From contig DVDT01000005.1 in the NCBI GenBank assembly GCA_015296085.1, forward strand, positions 180,624 through 244,623: a stretch of DNA of 64,000 nt, read 5' to 3'. Below are positions 43,022-51,715 of the stretch, piece after piece. How positions within the stretch are numbered: position 1 is the stretch's first letter; each line of letters begins with the position of its first letter. Source of the DNA: Trichormus sp. M33_DOE_039. GTDB lineage: Bacteria > Cyanobacteriota > Cyanobacteriia > Cyanobacteriales > Nostocaceae. The notes under the pieces are model-generated. The model was not told the DNA's origin. It searched no databases and saw only the letters and a list, made by a program, of their open reading frames with translations. Both the position numbers and the translations under genes were made by a program.

Positions 43022-45235
43022 TTACTCTTGTAGATGATCTTGAAAGTAAGAACGATAGAGATTACAGCGCACGGTTGCATCATTCCTTTGCAAACGCACC
43101 AATCCCATACTCTCTAACTTAAATGCCGCTTCTGAATCCAGTTCTACTGGTCGATTTTTCATCGCTACCTGACGCATTGCTTCTACCAGCTTGGGATACT
43201 GCCGTAAATTCAACAAATGGCGGCGCAAATGGTCGATATAAATTCCCGCCTCCGTGTGTGCATTCAAAACGAGCTGTTCCAGCGTCACATCCTTGCGACG
43301 CAAATGATACAACGCCTTCCGATTTAGATAGGGATGTCCGCCCACTAATGCCACCATCTGAGCAACCAAATCACTATTCCCAGCCAAACCATATCGCTGC
43401 GCCAAGTCCTGTACTTGGTTGGGACTAAATTCTGGTAATTCCACATTCTTCCCCACATTAAACGGCGATTGATTGATATTTAAAGGCACATAAACTTCAG
43501 TAGAATGAACCACCACCAGTCGTAATTTTTCCCACAGTTCACTACTTGCATCTCCATATCGTGCTGATTCATACCACGATCGCAGCAGACCAAAAAAATC
43601 ATCGGCAACTTCGCGGTGGGGAAACACCCGATCTACTTCATCCAGTCCCAGAACAACCGGGTGATCAATTTCCTCTAAAATACATTCCTCCAGATAGGCA
43701 TTACACTTATCCATGCTGCCGTATCCCTGCCAATAATCTGCCAACCGATGCCATCGCTTTAACCGCCGCCCTATCTGCTCACAAAACCAGCGCAAAAACT
43801 GATCCAAATCTGTGAACAGCTTACTATCTGCTCGCTGAAAACTCAAAGGAATCGTTTCGCAACCCTGGCTTCTGGCATGATCTAGAATCCTCGCCATCAA
43901 TGAAGTCTTACCCATCTGGCGGGGGGCTTTAATCCGAATTAAAGCCCCTGGCTGCAGTATTTCCTGATAACAGTCTGTTTCAATAGGCGATCGCTCGATA
44001 TACAATCCTGAACTTAGTGGTACTGCTCCCCCCGGTTCTCGGTACAATTCTGGTGACGCTACTGGTAAGGGTAAATAGTCGGGATTGTCTTCAAATGGTG
44101 TAGAAACTGGTAAGTCTAGGAGTTCTTGGTTGTTGATAGCCCATTGACCCCTCTCACCAACTACTCTTAATACTTCCCGCATCAGTGAGGGTGTATCTTC
44201 AGGAGATGCCCACTCTCGTTGCTGAATCTGCTGTAAGTAGCCTCGTAGGTCATAATTTAGGGGTGAATTTAGTGGAAAATTCACCCGGATCGGTAAGATA
44301 ATGGGGCGTTTATCAATCCTTTGATCTCGCCATAGCTTTGCTCGTCGCACCTCCTCTGTCACCATTTCACTAACTGCTGATAGTTCGGATAGCAACAGCA
44401 AGAAATAGTCACACTGTTTCAGTTCCGCATCTATGCGTTGTGGCCAGGTTTCACCTAAGCGAATACTCTCCCCTGCCATAAATGCCTGATGTCCTGCTGC
44501 TTCAAGTGTTTTATGAAACTGTTGCGCCAAACTCCGGTCTGGTTCTTGAGAACGGTAACTGATGAAAACTCGTGCAGTGGTACGGGAAGTTGCCATCGTT
44601 ACTGAATCGCCCACCTTAAACTCCGTCTCTGATGGTGATGCACTCTTACTTTTTGTAGGAGCTTTTCGAGGCTGGCGACGAGATCGGTGCTTTAGCATTG
44701 GTGTTGAAGATTCAGGAATGGATTGTAAGTTGATCGCATTTTCACCAAATTCAAAGGATTCCTTGTAAGATTTTGCTGATCCCAAGGCTCGATAAAACCC
44801 TCGCGCAAATTTGATTGCAGCCTTATCCCCGATTTCCTTATTCATTCCCAACACACAATCAATATATTGATGAATGGCTTTTGCCTGAGCTTCAGAGTAA
44901 CAGGCATTCAAAAATACACACTCAATCTCATCTTTAAACAAGCGGAATAGACCCGCCAGTGCTTCTGAACTGACAAGCTGCGTCTCTCCCAACTCGTTCT
45001 CTAAGGCTAACCCATGACTTCCAGTGCCATGTCCTGAAAAATGCACCACTTGGGGTGTGTGATCTAGGAGGATTGGCTGTAGATCGTCCACTCGCACAGC
45101 CCAACGAGTAATGAGTTGAAACTGGTCACGATTTTTCGATTGCTCTAGTGCTGCTTGAATCTCCCGGACCTCTTCATCGAGGCGTAATTTGTCCATATTT
45201 TTGGGATTAGCAGAGAGTATCAAGATTTTTTTCAT
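43022..45235 (-). CDS. CHAT caspase-like / TIR / AAA ATPase fusion protein
   Basis: 737 residues, three modules. The N-terminal CHAT-type caspase-like domain (1-170) has the catalytic pair His69 in HFSGHG and Cys112 in LNACYSEAQA. The TIR domain (about 220-345) has RVFISYRSQEPDRSLAQQF and a candidate NADase glutamate in SEMVTEEVRRA (about Glu294/295). The AAA_35 domain (about 405-737) has P-loop APRQMGKTS (437-445) and Walker B VVLGLDEVDRVF. The AAA part resembles the N-terminus of the next gene's product. CHAT and TIR are both effector domains in bacterial immune and cell-death proteins, so this may be an NLR-like defence or stress protein, by inference. The start ATG at 45235 precedes the conserved KKILILSANPKN. 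Confidence 0.9.
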   Translation of the reverse strand: MKKILILSANPKNMDKLRLDEEVREIQAALEQSKNRDQFQLITRWAVRVDDLQPILLDHTPQVVHFSGHGTGSHGLALENELGETQLVSSEALAGLFRLFKDEIECVFLNACYSEAQAKAIHQYIDCVLGMNKEIGDKAAIKFARGFYRALGSAKSYKESFEFGENAINLQSIPESSTPMLKHRSRRQPRKAPTKSKSASPSETEFKVGDSVTMATSRTTARVFISYRSQEPDRSLAQQFHKTLEAAGHQAFMAGESIRLGETWPQRIDAELKQCDYFLLLLSELSAVSEMVTEEVRRAKLWRDQRIDKRPIILPIRVNFPLNSPLNYDLRGYLQQIQQREWASPEDTPSLMREVLRVVGERGQWAINNQELLDLPVSTPFEDNPDYLPLPVASPELYREPGGAVPLSSGLYIERSPIETDCYQEILQPGALIRIKAPRQMGKTSLMARILDHARSQGCETIPLSFQRADSKLFTDLDQFLRWFCEQIGRRLKRWHRLADYWQGYGSMDKCNAYLEECILEEIDHPVVLGLDEVDRVFPHREVADDFFGLLRSWYESARYGDASSELWEKLRLVVVHSTEVYVPLNINQSPFNVGKNVELPEFSPNQVQDLAQRYGLAGNSDLVAQMVALVGGHPYLNRKALYHLRRKDVTLEQLVLNAHTEAGIYIDHLRRHLLNLRQYPKLVEAMRQVAMKNRPVELDSEAAFKLESMGLVRLQRNDATVRCNLYRSYFQDHLQE

Positions 45236-45288
45236 AGGACAATCACCTTGTTAATGGACGACTAACACAGCCTGTGGTGACGGAAGTC

Positions 45289-45531
45289 TTACAATTGCAC
45301 TAAGCTTTTAGATACCAGATTTAACTCAAAGAGTCCACTGTCATTCTGATATGTACTGGTGGCGATCAATTGCATCGCCGCAAAGTTGCTGACAAAACGT
45401 CCCTCGTCCTCATCGGGAGTCCCATAGAGATTATCAGTGATATTCTTGATGCGTGTCTTATTTGTTAGTAAGGTGAGAGTGCAGTTAACATCAGTGTAAG
45501 CTCCAATTACACATGGAATTGTAACGTTTGT
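45289..45531 (-). pseudogene. Relic resembling the C-terminal TcB-binding domain of a Tc toxin A subunit
   Basis: Between stops at 45532-45534 and 45289-45291, one minus-strand frame reads 80 codons beginning TNVTIPCVIGAYTDVNCTLT. It continues through NLYGTPDEDEGRFVSNFAAM to YQNDSGLFELNLVSKSLVQL. The pattern (V-T-I-P-C..G.Y.DVNCTLTLL, then Q-N-D-S-G-L-F-E-L-N) matches the end of TcA/TcdA-type proteins and 'neuraminidase-like' relatives as I remember them. It lacks a start codon, and the usual following RDERYLPFEGAG segment is gone. It lies 54 nt upstream of the CHAT-TIR gene. Confidence 0.6.
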
Positions 45532-45814
45532 TTAGACTATAAAAAGACATTTTTAGCTTATTCATGCAAAAATACCTTTTTGCATTGTTTCTTTTTCGCC
45601 TCAGATGCTAGTTTCTAAGTACAGCAAAATTAACACTTTCTCCTCCAAACCCTTCAAATAAGATTGGTTCAGCTTCCCCAAAAATGCTATCCCTTATTTA
45701 AAGTTATAGAAAATATTTATGTGTATAGAAAAATAACGTAAAGATTAAAAATTCTGATTTGGCGAACATTACTTTGGGAAAATGGCTAATTTATACAAAT
45801 AGCTCAATGTTTTT
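45532..45814. other. Intergenic region upstream of ribokinase gene
   Basis: AT-rich, presumably with the promoter of the 45815 gene. A second 29-codon minus-strand frame at 45608-45697 (IFGEAEPILFEGFGGESVNF) is protein-like but unassigned and may be another relic. Confidence 0.35.
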
Positions 45815-46744
45815 ATGAGTATTATCGTTTTCGGCAGTATCAATATAGACTTAGTAGTAACAGCCCCCAGATTACCCCTAACAGGTGAAACATTAACGGG
45901 AGAAGATTTTTTCAAAATTCCTGGCGGTAAAGGTGCAAATCAAGCCGTAGCCCTAGCAAGATTAGGAATTCCTACGCAGATGGTAGGACGTGTAGGCGCG
46001 CACAGTTTTGGTACAGAACTTGTTAAACATTTACAAGATACTGGTGTGCAGACAAAAAATATTTTTTTAGATGAAACCGCCAATTCGGGAATAGCAATCA
46101 TCACTGTAGCTGATCATGGGGAAAACCACATTGTGGTCATTCCTGGTGCTAATGGAGAAGTCAATCAAGAAGATGTGAGGCGATTATCTCGGCTATTACC
46201 AATAGCTACAGCAGTACTCCTGCAATTAGAAATTCCCATTCATGCCGTCGTTGCAGCCGCTCAAGCTGCACATGATGCCAATATTAAAGTAATTTTAGAT
46301 CCTGCTCCAACACCATCTCATTTACCAGCCGAACTTTATCCGTTGGTAGATATTATGACACCCAATGAAGTAGAAGCTGGGCAACTAGTTGGTTTTCCAG
46401 TCGATAGTCAGGAAACAGCCACCAAAGCCGCCGAGGTGTTATTGCAAAAAGGAGTAAAATCTGCGATCGTTAAACTCGGTGCGAAAGGTGCTATTTGCGC
46501 CACTCCTGAAGAAACTTTTTTTGTGCCAGCATTTACAGTGCATGCAGTGGACACTGTAGCGGCTGGCGATGCTTTCAACGGCGGTTTAGCAGCCGCACTA
46601 TATCATGGACTTTCCTTACATCAAGCAGTGGTGTGGGGTTCAGCCGCAGGTGCTTTAGCTGCAACCAAATTAGGCGCGCAAACTTCTTTACCAGACAGAT
46701 TTACCTTTGATGCTTTTTTGAAAGAAAGGGGTGTAGCGGTGTAA
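45815..46744 (+). CDS. rbsK: Ribokinase (PfkB family)
   Basis: 309 residues, normal ribokinase length. The N-terminal signature GSINIDLVVTAPRLPLTGET is followed by the sugar-binding GGKGANQAVALARLG and the C-terminal PfkB signature VDTVAAGDAFNGGLAAAL with the catalytic Asp. TPNEVEAGQLVG and VKLGAKGA are further family motifs. The enzyme phosphorylates D-ribose at O5 with ATP. A nucleoside hydrolase and a deaminase nearby suggest it recovers ribose from nucleosides. Confidence 0.93.
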   Translation: MSIIVFGSINIDLVVTAPRLPLTGETLTGEDFFKIPGGKGANQAVALARLGIPTQMVGRVGAHSFGTELVKHLQDTGVQTKNIFLDETANSGIAIITVADHGENHIVVIPGANGEVNQEDVRRLSRLLPIATAVLLQLEIPIHAVVAAAQAAHDANIKVILDPAPTPSHLPAELYPLVDIMTPNEVEAGQLVGFPVDSQETATKAAEVLLQKGVKSAIVKLGAKGAICATPEETFFVPAFTVHAVDTVAAGDAFNGGLAAALYHGLSLHQAVVWGSAAGALAATKLGAQTSLPDRFTFDAFLKERGVAV

Positions 46745-46844
46745 GGGTGCAGAGGAGAAGAACTAAAAGCGATCGCCAAAGGCGGGTTTTTCTTGACGGG
46801 GACACTGGGCGATCGCGATCGCACTCTCAGACTCCGCCATATAA

Positions 46845-47276
46845 CTACTTGCCAATATCCTCATTCCATAACTCAGGGTTGTTAGTAATAAAATCACTCA
46901 TCATCCGTTCGCATTCATCGAGATTTAAATCAACTACTTCCACACCGTGGGACACCATAAAATCTTTTGCGCCAGGGAAAGTTCTGGATTCTCCGGCGAT
47001 AACTTTTTTAATACCAAATTGCACCACAGCCCCAGCACATAAATAACACGGCATGAGGGTGGAATATAATGTTGTACCTCTGTAGCTGCCAATTCTACCG
47101 GCATTACGAAGACAGTCAATTTCGGCGTGAGTGACAGGATCACCGTCTTGCACCCGTTTGTTGTGTCCTTTACCAATAATTTTGCCGTCTTTGACAAGCA
47201 CCGAACCGATGGGAATTCCTCCTTCTTGTCTACCTTGTTGTGCTTCTTGAATTGCAGCTTGCATAAATTCATCCAT
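46845..47276 (-). CDS. Cytosine-deaminase-like nucleobase deaminase (FCY1 type)
   Basis: 143 residues from ATG 47276, preceded by AGGAGA at proper spacing; an upstream in-frame ATG at 47300 overlaps the divergent gene and is less likely. Zinc site: His50-Ala-Glu52 (THAEIDC) and Cys77/Cys80 in PCYLCAGAVV. The C-terminal LWNEDIG closely resembles the WFEDIG end of yeast-type cytosine deaminase, so cytosine-to-uracil deamination (or guanine-like substrates) is more likely than the tRNA adenosine reaction of TadA. It is divergent from the nucleoside hydrolase gene, with only 16 bp between start codons. Confidence 0.82.
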   Translation of the reverse strand: MDEFMQAAIQEAQQGRQEGGIPIGSVLVKDGKIIGKGHNKRVQDGDPVTHAEIDCLRNAGRIGSYRGTTLYSTLMPCYLCAGAVVQFGIKKVIAGESRTFPGAKDFMVSHGVEVVDLNLDECERMMSDFITNNPELWNEDIGK

Positions 47277-47292
47277 CTTTTTGTCTCCTAAT

Positions 47293-48216
47293 ATGAACAA
47301 ACAACTTGTGTTAATGGATCACGATGGCGGTGTAGACGATTATCTAGCGACTATGCTGCTGTTAACGATGGAACATATTGAACTTCTCGGTGTCGTAGTC
47401 ACACCAGCTGATTGTTATGTGCAGCCAGCCGTCAGTGCTACACGCAAAATTATGGATTTGATGGGATTTTCTCACATTCCAGTAGCAGAAAGTACAGTTC
47501 GTGGCATTAATCCTTTTCCGCGTTTATATCGTCGTGACTCATTAATTGTTGACCATCTGCCTATTCTTAATCAAAAGGAATTTATAAACACGCCTTTAGT
47601 TGCACAAACTGGTCAAGATTTTATGGTCAAAGTCTTACGTGCAGCTACACAACCAGTCACAATCATGGTTACAGGGCCTTTAACAACTGTAGCTGTAGCC
47701 TTAGATCAAGCACCTGATATTGAATCTAAAATTGAAAAAATTGTCTGGATGGGCGGTGCTTTAAATGTTCCTGGGAATGTGGAAAAAAGTTTAGAAGCTG
47801 GACAAGATGGTTCTGCGGAATGGAATGTTTATTGGGATGCAGTTTCGGCGGCGCGAGTGTGGCAAACCCAAATTGAAATTATTATGTGTCCTTTAGATTT
47901 AACTAACAATGTGCCAGTCACGTCAGATTTAGTTCAAAAAATGGGACGACAACGCCATTACCCTATTTCTGATTTAGCAGGACAATGTTATGCCTTAGTA
48001 ATTCCCCAAGATTATTATTTCTGGGATGTCTTAGCAACCGCTTATTTAGGACAACCAAAATTTTATCAATTACGCGAGTGGGAAACAGAAATTATTACTA
48101 CTGGAGTGAGTCAGGGACGCACTAAAGTTGTTACGGGTGGGCGACAAATTTTGGCTATGGATCAGGTAGATAAAGATGCTTTTTACGCTTATATTTTGCA
48201 GCAATGGGCAAGATAA
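47293..48216 (+). CDS. Inosine/uridine-preferring nucleoside hydrolase family protein
   Basis: 307 residues from ATG 47293. The N-terminal MDHDGGVDDYLATML carries the calcium-binding aspartate cluster (DxDxxxDD) that defines the family. MVTGPLTTVAVAL, WMGGALNVPGN and EWNVYWDAVSAA with the later Asp/Asn contribute to the ribose site. The enzyme hydrolyses nucleosides to base and ribose. With the adjacent deaminase and ribokinase it forms a plausible nucleoside-salvage set. The exact base preference cannot be read from the sequence. Confidence 0.9.
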   Translation: MNKQLVLMDHDGGVDDYLATMLLLTMEHIELLGVVVTPADCYVQPAVSATRKIMDLMGFSHIPVAESTVRGINPFPRLYRRDSLIVDHLPILNQKEFINTPLVAQTGQDFMVKVLRAATQPVTIMVTGPLTTVAVALDQAPDIESKIEKIVWMGGALNVPGNVEKSLEAGQDGSAEWNVYWDAVSAARVWQTQIEIIMCPLDLTNNVPVTSDLVQKMGRQRHYPISDLAGQCYALVIPQDYYFWDVLATAYLGQPKFYQLREWETEIITTGVSQGRTKVVTGGRQILAMDQVDKDAFYAYILQQWAR

Positions 48217-48259
48217 AAGCGCACATTCAGGGCGCAGTGCGCCCCTCACCCTTTCAGCA

Positions 48260-48838
48260 CTAGTCTGGAAACGCTAAACCAGTCTGGGGATCACGGATAT
48301 ATAAACCTAGTGTCAAACTGCGCATTACTTCATCCCAAACAGGTGTTAACTGTTCGGCTTGATCTGCCCAATAATCAAATGTAATCAAACACTGCACATT
48401 TGACCCCAAACCGATACAAATCCGTGAAAAAGCTTCTCGTGGTTCTTCTTGGGTGTCAATGAATTTAATCTCTGTCCAGACAATCTTAGCGGTTTGGCGT
48501 TTGACAGTAATAATTTCGCCCTTTTCAATGACATCACGGCTATCGTCTTCTACCAATTTCTTTAAGGTAGATTTAAGCGGAAACAAACTCCAATCACGGG
48601 GAGGTAGTTGATTAAATGATACTTCTAGACAGCAATCATCCTTGGGCGGTTTTTTATCCATAAATTTGAAGGATTTTTCTTGTGGCTCAAATGCCCAATC
48701 CTGCGGCACATTGAAGCGCACAGCCCCCCGATTGGCGACAAAAATCTTGTAGCCTGATGGAGATTCCCAACGATGATCAGGCTTGAGGTCTAGAGTTTCT
48801 TTAATCCACTGGAGATTGCTTTTCTTCCGCTTTGTCAT
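48260..48838 (-). CDS. Conserved hypothetical protein of cyanobacteria
   Basis: 192 residues, soluble, no signal peptide. The mixed alpha/beta sequence has a basic N-terminus (MTKRKKSNLQWIKETLDLKP) and a beta-rich core (SGYKIFVANRGAVRFNVP, SRICIGLGSNVQCLITFDYW). The layout resembles PsbP/Mog1-like folds (FNVPxDW..., then a C-terminal helix DEVMRSLTLG), but this is only a fold-level impression. It converges with the nucleoside hydrolase gene. Function unknown. Confidence 0.6.
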   Translation of the reverse strand: MTKRKKSNLQWIKETLDLKPDHRWESPSGYKIFVANRGAVRFNVPQDWAFEPQEKSFKFMDKKPPKDDCCLEVSFNQLPPRDWSLFPLKSTLKKLVEDDSRDVIEKGEIITVKRQTAKIVWTEIKFIDTQEEPREAFSRICIGLGSNVQCLITFDYWADQAEQLTPVWDEVMRSLTLGLYIRDPQTGLAFPD

Positions 48839-49350
48839 AATTTTATAGCTAATCTGCCATTGAAGCGTTGCTCTCCAACTTACAGGAGGCGATCGCCTGT
48901 TTTGTTAATAGTATCAAATTCCTCATCGAGTCACGGCTTTTACTTTACCAACCAGCTAAATACAGTCTTCCCACTCAAATTGAGCTAATCAGCAAAAGAT
49001 GGTATTGGGAGTTTTTGTGTCGGTTCATCAAACACCCCAAGCTACGGCTTAGGAAGATAAACTTCTTTGTGGTTTCAAAATGATGTTAGCAGTAGTAGAA
49101 ATAGCTTATATAATCAAAGTAACAAATCAAGGATTCGAGTGATAGCAAAAATCTTTTATTAGCTTGTACAGAAATAAGAGAAACAAAATAATATACTGTG
49201 ATTTTCGCTGAGTGCGATCGCACTCATTAAAAATTCTCAGTTCATCTATTTATTGAGCAGTCGTAGCGTAACACACTAAAATTTCTGGAAATATTAAGTT
49301 AGGCTTTCCTTAATGCACTACAACAAAACTCAAATATATAAGGTAAGCCT
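48839..49350. other. Intergenic region, no convincing gene
   Basis: AT-rich sequence containing a perfect 18-bp HIP1-centred palindrome (TGAGTGCGATCGCACTCA, 49209-49226). A 71-codon frame at 48868-49083 lacks protein-like features. The promoter of the 49351 gene is probably in the last 150 bp. Confidence 0.45.
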
Positions 49351-49773
49351 GTGTCTAATTTAGAACTACACAAATATTTGCCTAAACTTCCTGAAGAAGC
49401 ACTCAAAGAATTTGCAGAATGGTGTGTTTTAGAACAGGCAAAGTCAGCAGGAATAGAATTTACACCCGATCCAACTAAACTAGAAAATCTCATACCCAAT
49501 GAATACATCTGGCAACTGATTGATCAGTTTATGAAAAGCAGACCAGATCCCATCAAAACAGGTCTAGTATCTGCAATGGCTGGACAAGAAGCTGATAGTC
49601 ATGGTTTGATTGGTTCAGCAGTGATGGTAGATTTTCTTGCCCTCTATATTAAGTATTTAATTCCAGAAAATGGCACTACTCCAGAAGAAGCAAAAACATT
49701 AATTACCGAAGCTGCTATTCAACAGTATGAAAAGCTTTCGGAACTTGCTGATAAATATAATGTAACTTTTTAA
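49351..49773 (+). CDS. Small conserved hypothetical protein
   Basis: 140 residues, predicted all-helical, acidic. It begins at a GTG (SNLELHKYLPKLPEEALKEF) preceded by a weak AAGG ribosome site; no in-frame ATG fits better. Segments such as DQFMKSRPDPIKTGLVSAMA and EEAKTLITEAAIQQYEKLSE have no domain I can name. It is monocistronic and converges on the phosphoesterase gene with a shared terminator between them. Confidence 0.6.
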   Translation: MSNLELHKYLPKLPEEALKEFAEWCVLEQAKSAGIEFTPDPTKLENLIPNEYIWQLIDQFMKSRPDPIKTGLVSAMAGQEADSHGLIGSAVMVDFLALYIKYLIPENGTTPEEAKTLITEAAIQQYEKLSELADKYNVTF

Positions 49774-49787
49774 ATAGGTAACAGGAA

Positions 49788-49845
49788 ATAGGTAACAGGT
49801 TGCAGTCTTTCCTAATTGTCATTTTCTCTGTCACCTGTTACCTAT
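49788..49845. terminator. Inverted repeat between convergent genes
   Basis: ATAGGTAACAGGT (49788-49800) pairs perfectly with ACCTGTTACCTAT (49833-49845). A further direct copy of AATAGGTAACAGG sits just upstream at 49773-49785. It lies between two convergent stop codons and could act in both directions. The ~32-nt loop is long for a classical terminator. Confidence 0.5.
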
Positions 49846-49853
49846 CAAATATC

Positions 49854-50852
49854 TCAGTTTACCGGAAGAATCTCTTTATTTACTTCAAACAAATTTGGGT
49901 TTTTGGGATCAACTGTGACTCGTAACCATTGCACATTGGGATCACCAAAGGTTTCAACACGAGTAAAATTAGTGACCACTGTATTAGGTGCAGTATCAAT
50001 ACTTAAAGGTTTGTCAATGCGGAAGTAATGAGTATCGCCGTTCACAATCATGACAGGCTTATCATACTCTTTTAATTCAGCCCTCAAAGTGTCGATAAAA
50101 TCACGAAATCCATTTTGTTGTGCATTAGCTGGAACACTAAAATTATTGGGGTTAGCATGGATAACAATTACCATCCCCAGGTTACGTTTAGCTTTAGCTG
50201 TAGCAAATGCTTGCTTTAACCAAACTAAATTAGCAGCGTTACGTTCAGCGTATTCTAAATCATTTGCCGGATTGCGTCCTAGATTGTTGTTACTACCAAC
50301 AACGTGGATACCTGCAAAGAGAACATCATTTTTAGTCCAGTAAACATTTTCACGGAATTTACTGTATGCAAGTTCATCACTTTGGCGATTGAGCTTGATT
50401 GTTTTTCGTCCTAAGCTTTTGTCACCTTTGGTAAAGATTTCACGTAATTTTGCTAACCGCTCAATTGAATCAAATCCACCTGCGGCGGGACGATGGCAAT
50501 CTGTCCACTCGTTATCACCAAAGATATAAATGAGAGGATGTCTAAATTCCTGAAATTCTTGATATCGCTGATTAAAAAGCTCATCAGAACAGAGACTAGA
50601 ACCACTCTTAAAATCTCCGTCATGAATAACAAAGCTCACCAAAGATTTATTAATATCTTTGATTAATTTCTGGAACTCTATTTCTTGTCGTGCATCATAA
50701 GGTATATCACCAATGAGTGCGAAGTCAAAACTTTTTGGGCTACGTCCAGGAAAATTAAATGGTGGCTGTGCGTTGGTTGCAGACACAAAAACCGCCGAAA
50801 AACTAAACAGTAAAAATAAAGCTAGGACTCCCAGCCATTTTTTCAATTTCAT
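49854..50852 (-). CDS. Exported calcineurin-like metallophosphoesterase
   Basis: About 332 residues. The signal peptide (MKLKKWLGVLALFLLFSFSA, cleavage near TNAQ) is followed by a metallophosphoesterase core. All metal-binding motifs are visible: FALIGDIPY, VIHDGDFK, YIFGDNEWTD, VIVIHANP and MIVNGDTHYF. It probably acts in the periplasm or outside the cell on an unknown phosphate ester. An in-frame ATG six codons earlier (50870) is possible; the one at 50852 gives a cleaner signal peptide. Confidence 0.85.
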   Translation of the reverse strand: MKLKKWLGVLALFLLFSFSAVFVSATNAQPPFNFPGRSPKSFDFALIGDIPYDARQEIEFQKLIKDINKSLVSFVIHDGDFKSGSSLCSDELFNQRYQEFQEFRHPLIYIFGDNEWTDCHRPAAGGFDSIERLAKLREIFTKGDKSLGRKTIKLNRQSDELAYSKFRENVYWTKNDVLFAGIHVVGSNNNLGRNPANDLEYAERNAANLVWLKQAFATAKAKRNLGMVIVIHANPNNFSVPANAQQNGFRDFIDTLRAELKEYDKPVMIVNGDTHYFRIDKPLSIDTAPNTVVTNFTRVETFGDPNVQWLRVTVDPKNPNLFEVNKEILPVN

Positions 50853-51036
50853 TGTTTGACATCCTGTCATCTTGAAAAATTACTGGCAGCTTAATTTGGT
50901 TATATTAAGAATAAATTAAGAACAAGCTTATCAATTGGTAAATGAAATTGTTTACTAATGTAAAGCGATCGCCTACAGTCAATCAATACGCCATCGCATT
51001 TTTTACACTAGTTTCAAGACAAAAATTCAGCAAAAC

Positions 51037-51603
51037 TTAATTATTTGCTGGTACTAAATCCACATCATTACACGAACCACCAGTTAAACGATAATCATCT
51101 ACTTGCACCCAACTATCTTGACCCAATGCCCAAAATCCTGTAAAGACATTGTATTCAGTTTCATTACCTGTTCTAAATCTGAGAGTCAAAGGTGCATAGC
51201 GAGGTAAGCTACCAAATTTAAGTTCAGCAAACACCTTCTGTCTAGCATCTCTCACCCCAAAGTAACCATCTGTCACATTACCGGAAGTGCGTACATAGGC
51301 TGTTAACAGATATTGGGTGTTAGGCTGGAGTCTGACACGTTGACGGATACCATTCCATCCCGAAATGTTTCGCATCCAAGCGTTGTTTCTCCCAGAATTA
51401 CTGTATCCCAATCCGCGATCGATACCAACTCTGCCTTCAGGAATCCAAGGATTAGTAACTCTTTGGCTAGTCTGTCCCTCAAAATAGCCATCAGAAAGGG
51501 GAGCAGCGCAAGACGCGTAAGTTTGCGTAGTAGAAAAACTGAGGGTAACTAAAGTAGTAATAAATATTGCAATTTTGCTAATTGAGAACTGTGGGTGAGC
51601 CAT
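51037..51603 (-). CDS. Exported jelly-roll (carbohydrate-binding-like) protein
   Basis: 188 residues. The signal peptide ends at QTYA/SCAAP. The mature part has the pattern of CBM4/9-like jelly rolls: DGYFEGQTSQ..., WMRNISGWNGIRQRVRLQPN, TQYLLTAYVRTSGN and a final WVQVDDYRLTGG. There is a cysteine near each end (SCAAP, GSCND), possibly a disulfide. The likely role is binding of a surface polysaccharide, by fold inference only. It sits next to the exported phosphoesterase on the same strand but 184 bp away. Confidence 0.65.
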   Translation of the reverse strand: MAHPQFSISKIAIFITTLVTLSFSTTQTYASCAAPLSDGYFEGQTSQRVTNPWIPEGRVGIDRGLGYSNSGRNNAWMRNISGWNGIRQRVRLQPNTQYLLTAYVRTSGNVTDGYFGVRDARQKVFAELKFGSLPRYAPLTLRFRTGNETEYNVFTGFWALGQDSWVQVDDYRLTGGSCNDVDLVPANN

Positions 51604-51715
51604 TTAGCTTGATACCTTAATTATGGGTAATGATGAAAATCAACAAGTAATCATATATTCCCACAATTAGCTTTATGCACTTTAGATGCTCTGAAACTAA
51701 TAACTTAATTGATCT

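Noticed and set aside
46621..47046. Short ORFs antisense to rbsK and to the deaminase
   Set aside because: No protein-like pattern; both overlap well-conserved enzymes.
48868..49083. 71-codon plus-strand ORF
   Set aside because: Starts directly at a HIP1-containing promoter-like region, has no recognisable pattern and no ribosome site.
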